Below are positions 59,051 to 64,000 of a stretch of 64,000 nucleotides of DNA, in pieces. The notes under the pieces are model-generated. The model did not search any database, was not told where the DNA came from, and saw only the letters and a program-made list of their open reading frames with translations. This stretch comes from Streptomyces sp. Sge12. GTDB lineage: Bacteria > Actinomycetota > Actinomycetes > Streptomycetales > Streptomycetaceae. How positions within the stretch are numbered: the first letter of the stretch is position 1; each line of letters starts with the position of its first letter. The DNA is taken from positions 6,112,501 to 6,176,500 of the forward strand of contig NZ_CP020555.1 of NCBI RefSeq assembly GCF_002080455.1. Direction: 5' to 3'. The position numbers were made by a program, and so were the translations under genes.

Positions 59051-60486
59051 GCCCCCTCGGGCCGGGGGCCATCCCGGGCGGTGGCGGCGGTGACGGCGAC
59101 GGCCAGGGCGTGGTCCTTCACCCGGCCGATCCGCTCACCTCGCTCGCGCACGGGATCGGCTCCCAGCACGATCTGCCCATCTCTCCCTTCTACGCCTTCG
59201 CCGGTGCCTTCGCCGCGCTGTTCGTCTCCTTCCTCGCGCTCGGCCTGCTCTGGTCCACCTCCCGCTTCCGCGGAGAGCGCTCGGGCCTCGCCCTGCCCGT
59301 CGCCCTGCAGCGGGTGGCCGACTCGCCGGCCACCCGAACCGCCCTGCGCGGCCTGGGACTCGCCGCCGCCCTGGCCGTCCTGCTGTACCTCCTCCTCGGT
59401 CCCGACGACCCCGCGCACAACCCCGCTCCCGGCGCCGTCTACGTCCTCCTCTGGGTTGGACTCGTCCCGGCCTCCCTCCTCCTCGGCCCCGTCTGGCGCC
59501 TGCTCAACCCGCTCCGCACCCTGCACCGCCTGCTCTCCCGGGCCCCGCGCCGCCCCGAGCCCGAGCCCGGCCCCGAGCCCGGCTCCGGCCCCGCGCCCGA
59601 CCCCGGCAGCGCCCCCGACGCCGTTCCGGCCCGCGGCCATCACCCCCTCCCCGCCCGGCTCGGCCAATGGCCTGCCGCCGTCGGGCTGTTCGGCTTCACC
59701 TGGCTCGAACTCGTCGCTCCTGAACCCGCATCCACCACCACCCTCCTGATCGCGATCACCGCCTACGCCACCGCCCAACTCCTGCTCGCCGCCCGCTTCG
59801 GCGAGCGCTGGTTCGACGACGGCGACGCCTTCGAGGCGTACTCCACCCTCCTGGCCCGGCTCTCCCCCCTCGGCCGTCGAAGCGACGGCCGCCTCGTCCT
59901 CCGTAACCCCTTCCACGGACTCGACGCGACACCCGAGCGGCCCGGACTCGTCGCCACCGTCTGCGTCCTGCTCGGTTCCACCGCCTACGACGGCTTCTCC
60001 GACAACCCCTCGTGGATCAACGTCCTTCAGACCTCCCCCCTCGGCCGCACCCCCACGGCCACACTCGGACTGCTCGCCTCCGTCGCCCTCGTCGCCACGC
60101 TGTACTGCCTCTGCGCCGCGGCCACCCGACTCGTGAGCGGCCCGCACCCCGGCCCGCTCACCGCCTTCGCGCACTCACTCGTCCCGATCGCACTCGGCTA
60201 TCTCATCGCCCACTACTTCTCCCTCCTTGTAGTCGAAGGACCACGCACAGTAAGCATGGCACTCGGCACTGACAACGCCCCCGAACCCTTGCCACCACTG
60301 GGTCCGGGCGGCCTCGCCGCCCTCCAGGTCATCGCCGTCGTCACCGGCCACGTCCTCGGTGTCGTCGCGGCCCACGACCGTTCCGTACGCCTCTTCCCGC
60401 CCGCGAAAGCGGTGGCCGGACAGCTGCCGCTGCTGGCGCTGATGATCACCTACACCATCGGGGGGATCGGGCTTCTGCTGAACTGA
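59044..60486 (+). CDS. Polytopic membrane protein of the beta-helix/cupredoxin cluster
   Basis: 480 residues, GTG start. About ten membrane helices from residue 48 onward (FYAFAGAFAALFVSFLALGLL; AVYVLLWVGLVPASLLLGPV), with a Pro/Glu-rich loop near 170-200. Conserved motifs include VVLHPADPLTSLAHGIGS before the first helix and AYDGFSDNPSWINVL. His residues close to the membrane could bind metal. No transporter family was recognised. It would be the membrane partner of the two secreted proteins before it. Confidence 0.68.
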   Translation: MLSPLGPGAIPGGGGGDGDGQGVVLHPADPLTSLAHGIGSQHDLPISPFYAFAGAFAALFVSFLALGLLWSTSRFRGERSGLALPVALQRVADSPATRTALRGLGLAAALAVLLYLLLGPDDPAHNPAPGAVYVLLWVGLVPASLLLGPVWRLLNPLRTLHRLLSRAPRRPEPEPGPEPGSGPAPDPGSAPDAVPARGHHPLPARLGQWPAAVGLFGFTWLELVAPEPASTTTLLIAITAYATAQLLLAARFGERWFDDGDAFEAYSTLLARLSPLGRRSDGRLVLRNPFHGLDATPERPGLVATVCVLLGSTAYDGFSDNPSWINVLQTSPLGRTPTATLGLLASVALVATLYCLCAAATRLVSGPHPGPLTAFAHSLVPIALGYLIAHYFSLLVVEGPRTVSMALGTDNAPEPLPPLGPGGLAALQVIAVVTGHVLGVVAAHDRSVRLFPPAKAVAGQLPLLALMITYTIGGIGLLLN

Positions 60487-60524
60487 GGCTGAGGCCCCCA
60501 CCGAACCCGGAAGCGAGGAGCGGC

Positions 60525-61148
60525 ATGATGGACCCCGTGCCTCCCGCCCACTCCCTGCGCCGTACGCCGATCCAGCAGCGCAGCGCCGACCGGCTCGCCC
60601 GGATCCTCGACGCCTGCGCCGAGCTGCTCGACGCGACCGGGTACGAGAACCTCAGCACCCGTGCCGTGGCCCTGCGCGCCGGCGTGCCGATCGGCTCCGT
60701 CTACCGCTTCTTCGGCAACAAGAGGGCCATGGCCATCGCCCTCGCCCACCGCAACCTGGACCGCTACGTCGACGGCATCGCGGACCGGCTCGCCGACCTC
60801 CCCGCCACCCACTGGCGGCCCGTCGTGGACGCGGTGCTGGACGAGTACCTGGCGATGAAGCGCAGCATGCCCGGCTTCGCGCTCGTCGACTTCGGCGTGC
60901 CCGCGCCGCCCGTCGACGGCCCGGAGGCGGACCCGAACCACCAGGTCGCCGCCCGGCTGACAGAGCTGCTCTCCGCGCACCTCGGCCTCACCCCCGACGT
61001 CGCCCTGGAACGGGCCGTCCTCGTCGCCGTCGAGGCCACCGACGCGCTGATCCAGCTCGCCTTCCGGACCGACCCGGCCGGGGATCCCGGGATCGTCGAC
61101 GAGACCCGCGCCATGATGCACGCCTATCTCGCCCGCGTCCTCGACTGA
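60525..61148 (+). CDS. TetR family regulator
   Basis: 207 residues. TetR helix-turn-helix at about 20-65 (ARILDACAELLDATGYENL, AGVPIGSVYRFFGNKRAM). The C-terminus is of the broad TetR_C type. A TACCG-GT-CGGTA palindrome in the gap to the next gene is a typical TetR operator, so it probably controls the molybdopterin oxidoreductase downstream and perhaps itself. Confidence 0.87.
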   Translation: MMDPVPPAHSLRRTPIQQRSADRLARILDACAELLDATGYENLSTRAVALRAGVPIGSVYRFFGNKRAMAIALAHRNLDRYVDGIADRLADLPATHWRPVVDAVLDEYLAMKRSMPGFALVDFGVPAPPVDGPEADPNHQVAARLTELLSAHLGLTPDVALERAVLVAVEATDALIQLAFRTDPAGDPGIVDETRAMMHAYLARVLD

Positions 61149-61162
61149 CCCCTCCCCTCCGT

Positions 61163-61180
61163 GCGTACCGGTCGGTATGC
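61163..61180. promoter_or_regulatory. TetR operator upstream of oxidoreductase
   Basis: GCGTACCG-GT-CGGTATGC is an inverted repeat with one mismatch, and the inner TACCG/CGGTA pair is perfect. It lies 50 bases before the oxidoreductase start and 15 bases after the TetR stop. The motif resembles many known TetR-family sites. Confidence 0.65.
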
Positions 61181-61229
61181 TCGGTGCGCCCGCGTGCCCG
61201 TGTCGCAGACCGCCGCCCCTGGAGGGCCC

Positions 61230-63428
61230 ATGTCCCGCACCGCCCTGCGCATCTGCCCCCTCTGCGAAGCCACCTGCGGCCTGACCCTCACCCTCGAGGA
61301 CGGCGCGGTCACCGGCGCCCGCGGTGACCGCGAGGACGTCTTCAGCCGCGGCTTCATCTGCCCCAAGGGGGCCGCGTTCGGAGCGCTCGACTCCGACCCC
61401 GACCGGCTGCGCGGCCCGCTCGTCCGCCGTGACGGCCGGCTGCGGGAGGCCACCTGGGAGGAGGCCTTCGACGCCATTGCCGCCGCCGTTCCCGCCCTGG
61501 TCGGGCAGTACGGGCCCCAGTCGGTCGGCGTCGTGCTCGGCAACCCGAACGTCCACACGATGGCCGGCGCCCTCTACCCGCCGCTGCTCCTCAAGGCCCT
61601 CGGCACCCGCAACCTCTTCACCGCCAGCACGCTCGACCAGATGCCCAAGCACGTATCCAGCGGACTCCTCTTCGGCGACCCCTTCGCCATCCCGGTCCCC
61701 GACCTCGACCGGACCGACTTCCTGCTCCTCCTGGGCGCCAACCCCGTCGAGTCCAACGGCTCCCTGTGCACCGCCCCCGACTTCCCCGGCCGGCTGAAAG
61801 CCCTGCGGGCCCGCGGCGGCACCCTGGTCGTCGTCGACCCGCGCCGTACGCGCACCGCTGCACTCGCCGACCGCCATCTCGCGCCGCGCCCCGGCAGTGA
61901 CGCGCTGCTCCTCGCCGCGCTCGCCCACACCCTGATCGAGGAGAAGCTCGCCGCCCCCGGCGCACTGGAGGAACACAGCGAGGGCATCGGGGAACTCGGC
62001 GCCGCCCTCTGGAGTTTCACTCCTGAGGCCGTCGCACCCGCCTGCGACCTCACCGCCGCCGAGATCCGCACGCTCGCCCGGGAGCTCGCGGCCGCGCCCA
62101 CCGCCGCCGTCTACGGACGGATCGGCAGCTGCACCGTCGAGTTCGGCACGCTGGCGAGCTGGCTGGTCGACGTACTCAACATCCTCACCGGCAACCTGGA
62201 CCGGCCGGGCGGAGCCCTGTTCCCGCTCTCCGCCACATCCCCCGCGGGCCGGCCCGCCGGCCCGGGCCGGGGATTCGCCCTCGGCCGCTGGTCGAGCCGG
62301 GTCGGCGGCCACCCCGAGGCCAAGGGTGAACTGCCCATGGCCGCGCTGGCGGAGGAGATCGAGACTCCGGGCGAAGGGCGGATCCGGGTGCTGCTCGCCA
62401 TCGCCGCCAACCCGGTCCTGTCCGCACCCGACGGCGACCGGCTGGACGCGGCGCTCGCCGGGCTCGACTTCATGGTCTCGGTCGACCCGTACCTGAACGA
62501 GACCTCGCGCCACGCACACGTCGTCCTGCCACCGCCGCCGCCCTCCCGCAGTGCGCACTTCGACTTCGCGTTCAACGGCTTCGCCGTGCGCAACCAGGCC
62601 CGGTACTCGCCCGCCTCCCTCCCGCTGGAGGACGGGCGCATGGACGAGTGCGAGATCCACGCGCGCCTGATCCTCGCCGTCTCCGGGCTGCACGGCGCGC
62701 CGCCGGAGGCCGTCGACGAGCGGGTCATCGCCGACACCCTGGCCCGGGCCGTCGCCGACCCCCACTCACCGCTGCACGGCGGCGACCCGCAGGAACTGGC
62801 CCGCATCCTGACCGGCACCACCGGCCCCGAGCGGCGCCTCGACCTGATGCTGCGCACCGGCCCGTACGACCTGACCCTCGACGACCTGCGGCAGGCGCCG
62901 CACGGCATCGACCTCGGCCCGCTGCGGCCCCGGCTCCCGGGCGTGCTCAAGACCCGCAGCGGCAGGATCGAGCTGCTGCCGGACCCGATCGCGGCCGAGC
63001 TGCCCGGGCTGCGCGCGGCGCTCGCCGAACGCCCCGCCGCCCTGGTGCTCGTGGGCCGCCGCCATCTGCGGTCCAACAACAGCTGGTTGCACAACGTCCC
63101 GGCCCTCACCGGAGGTTCCAACCGGTGCACCCTTCACGTCCATCCGCACGACGCCGACCGCCTCGGTCTCGTCGACGGAGGGCGGGCGAGGATCACCGCC
63201 GAGGGCGGGAGCCTGGAGGTGCCCGTCGAGGTCACCGACACCGTCCGCAGCGGCGTGGTGAGCCTCCCGCACGGGTGGGGCCACGATCGCGCCGGTTCGC
63301 GGCTGTCCGTGGCCGCCGCGGTGCCCGGCGTCAACGTCAACCAGCTGCTCGACGGCACCCGCATGGACCGGCTGTCCGGCACGGCGGTGCTCAACGGCTT
63401 CCCCGTCGAGTTGGCACCCCTGCCCTGA
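61230..63428 (+). CDS. Molybdopterin-dependent oxidoreductase
   Basis: 732 residues, start with GGAGGG upstream. The N-terminal [4Fe-4S] motif ICPLCEATCGL...FICPKG has four Cys, near residues 9, 12, 16 and 44. The bis-MGD domains have NPNVHTMAGALYPPLLLKALG and LLLGANPVESNGSLCTAPDFPGRLK. The C-terminal molydopterin dinucleotide-binding fold has NNSWLHNVPALTGGSNRCTLHVHP and VSLPHGWGHDR. It belongs to the DMSO reductase/formate dehydrogenase superfamily. No electron-transfer or membrane subunits are adjacent, so it may be cytoplasmic and single-chain. The substrate is unknown. Confidence 0.88.
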   Translation: MSRTALRICPLCEATCGLTLTLEDGAVTGARGDREDVFSRGFICPKGAAFGALDSDPDRLRGPLVRRDGRLREATWEEAFDAIAAAVPALVGQYGPQSVGVVLGNPNVHTMAGALYPPLLLKALGTRNLFTASTLDQMPKHVSSGLLFGDPFAIPVPDLDRTDFLLLLGANPVESNGSLCTAPDFPGRLKALRARGGTLVVVDPRRTRTAALADRHLAPRPGSDALLLAALAHTLIEEKLAAPGALEEHSEGIGELGAALWSFTPEAVAPACDLTAAEIRTLARELAAAPTAAVYGRIGSCTVEFGTLASWLVDVLNILTGNLDRPGGALFPLSATSPAGRPAGPGRGFALGRWSSRVGGHPEAKGELPMAALAEEIETPGEGRIRVLLAIAANPVLSAPDGDRLDAALAGLDFMVSVDPYLNETSRHAHVVLPPPPPSRSAHFDFAFNGFAVRNQARYSPASLPLEDGRMDECEIHARLILAVSGLHGAPPEAVDERVIADTLARAVADPHSPLHGGDPQELARILTGTTGPERRLDLMLRTGPYDLTLDDLRQAPHGIDLGPLRPRLPGVLKTRSGRIELLPDPIAAELPGLRAALAERPAALVLVGRRHLRSNNSWLHNVPALTGGSNRCTLHVHPHDADRLGLVDGGRARITAEGGSLEVPVEVTDTVRSGVVSLPHGWGHDRAGSRLSVAAAVPGVNVNQLLDGTRMDRLSGTAVLNGFPVELAPLP

Positions 63429-63501
63429 GCTGGGGTTTTGCTCGTATTGCTCACGCGTAGACGTCTTGTTGGCGTGCTGAGGGGGCACCTACCTTCCCCA
63501 C

Positions 63502-64000
63502 ATGCTGACCTTCCTCGGCTTCGCCATGATCGCGACCTTCCTGGTACTGATCATGCTGAAGAAAATGTCGCCCATCGCGGCGCTCGTCCTCATCCCCGCA
63601 CTCTTCTGCGTGTTCGCAGGGAAGGGCGCGCACCTCGGCGACTACGTCATCGACGGCGTCGGGAAGCTCGCCCCGACCGCCGCCATGCTGATGTTCGCCA
63701 TCGTCTACTTCGGAGTGATGATCGACGTCGGCCTCTTCGACCCGGTCGTCCGCGGCATCCTGCGCTTCTGCAAGGCGGACCCGATGCGCGTGGTGGTCGG
63801 CACCGCCGTCCTCGCCGCGATCGTCTCGCTCGACGGCGACGGCTCGACCACCTTCATGATCACGGTCTCGGCCATGTATCCGCTCTACAAGCGGCTCGGC
63901 CTCAGCCTGGTGGTCATGACGGGCGTCGCCGCCACGGCCAACGGGGTCATGAACACCCTCCCCTGGGGTGGTCCGACCGCCCGCGCCGCCACCGCCCTCA
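63502..64000 (+). CDS. CitMHS family citrate-type transporter (3' end outside window)
   Basis: 166 residues of the N-terminal part. It begins MLTFLGFAMIATFLVLIMLKK (partly the first helix), then SPIAALVLIPALFCVFAG, MLMFAIVYFGVMIDVGLFDPVVR and VSLDGDGSTTFMITVSAMYPLYKRL, all typical of CitMHS (Mg-citrate/H+ symport) proteins. At least five membrane helices are visible. No two-component system for citrate is seen in the window. Confidence 0.88.
   Translation, partial: MLTFLGFAMIATFLVLIMLKKMSPIAALVLIPALFCVFAGKGAHLGDYVIDGVGKLAPTAAMLMFAIVYFGVMIDVGLFDPVVRGILRFCKADPMRVVVGTAVLAAIVSLDGDGSTTFMITVSAMYPLYKRLGLSLVVMTGVAATANGVMNTLPWGGPTARAATAL

Noticed and set aside
57198..59072. Long minus-strand frame with Gly/Arg repeats
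   Set aside because: It runs antisense to the cupredoxin lipoprotein and the P/Q-rich gene; the repeats mirror the DNA repeats of the plus strand, and no domain is seen.

Overview
The window is from a Streptomyces chromosome. It is very GC-rich, has actinobacterial gene families throughout, and carries dispersed repeats typical of the genus. No tRNA, rRNA or CRISPR array was seen. From memory, the backbone order (hmgA, DrrAB-like ABC genes, Ser/Thr kinase, SGNH lipase, AAA ATPase, GntR, GNAT, TsaD, then LPMO, lipase and dnaE2) resembles the core arm-proximal region around SCO1715-SCO1739 of S. coelicolor. No search was run.

Left backbone (1-16073): the tail of a FxSxx-COOH RiPP locus (fxsA precursor, radical SAM/SPASM maturase fxsB with a degenerate HExxH extension, and an AAC(3)-family enzyme cut by the window edge); an alpha/beta hydrolase; a TetR-controlled NCS1 permease/YtcJ amidohydrolase pair; a 1-kb repeat-rich spacer; a LexA-box-preceded mutagenesis operon (dnaE2 plus a Y-family protein lacking the usual catalytic acids); a secreted lipase; and a cell-wall-anchored AA10 LPMO.

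Integrated element (16074-38856): a 22.8-kb actinomycete integrative and conjugative element (AICE) bounded by 23-bp direct repeats. Its core holds Xis and a tyrosine integrase next to attR, an iteron region, a prim-pol/DUF3987 replication pair, an FtsK-like TraB, Spd-like membrane proteins, a RapZ-C-domain protein, a KorSA-like GntR repressor with matching palindromic operators, and an XRE regulator/epimerase pair. The left end carries a cargo module: an HTH-NACHT-LRR (bacterial NLR-like) protein divergent from a small two-helix membrane protein. A degraded second copy of the left-end sequence separates this module from the core, so the element looks composite. A 101-bp nested dyad of heptamer repeats lies just ahead of the transfer genes.

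Right backbone (38857-64000): GGCT-fold protein and TsaD; DUF402, GNAT and GntR genes; DUF5925 AAA ATPase; SGNH lipase converging on a Ser/Thr kinase; CoA transferase; TetR-regulated ABC-2 exporter; an orphan type ISP-like specificity protein; homogentisate dioxygenase with a GntR regulator; a four-gene envelope cluster (NosD-like beta-helix protein, cupredoxin lipoprotein, P/Q-rich protein, polytopic membrane protein); a TetR/molybdopterin oxidoreductase pair; and the start of a CitMHS transporter.
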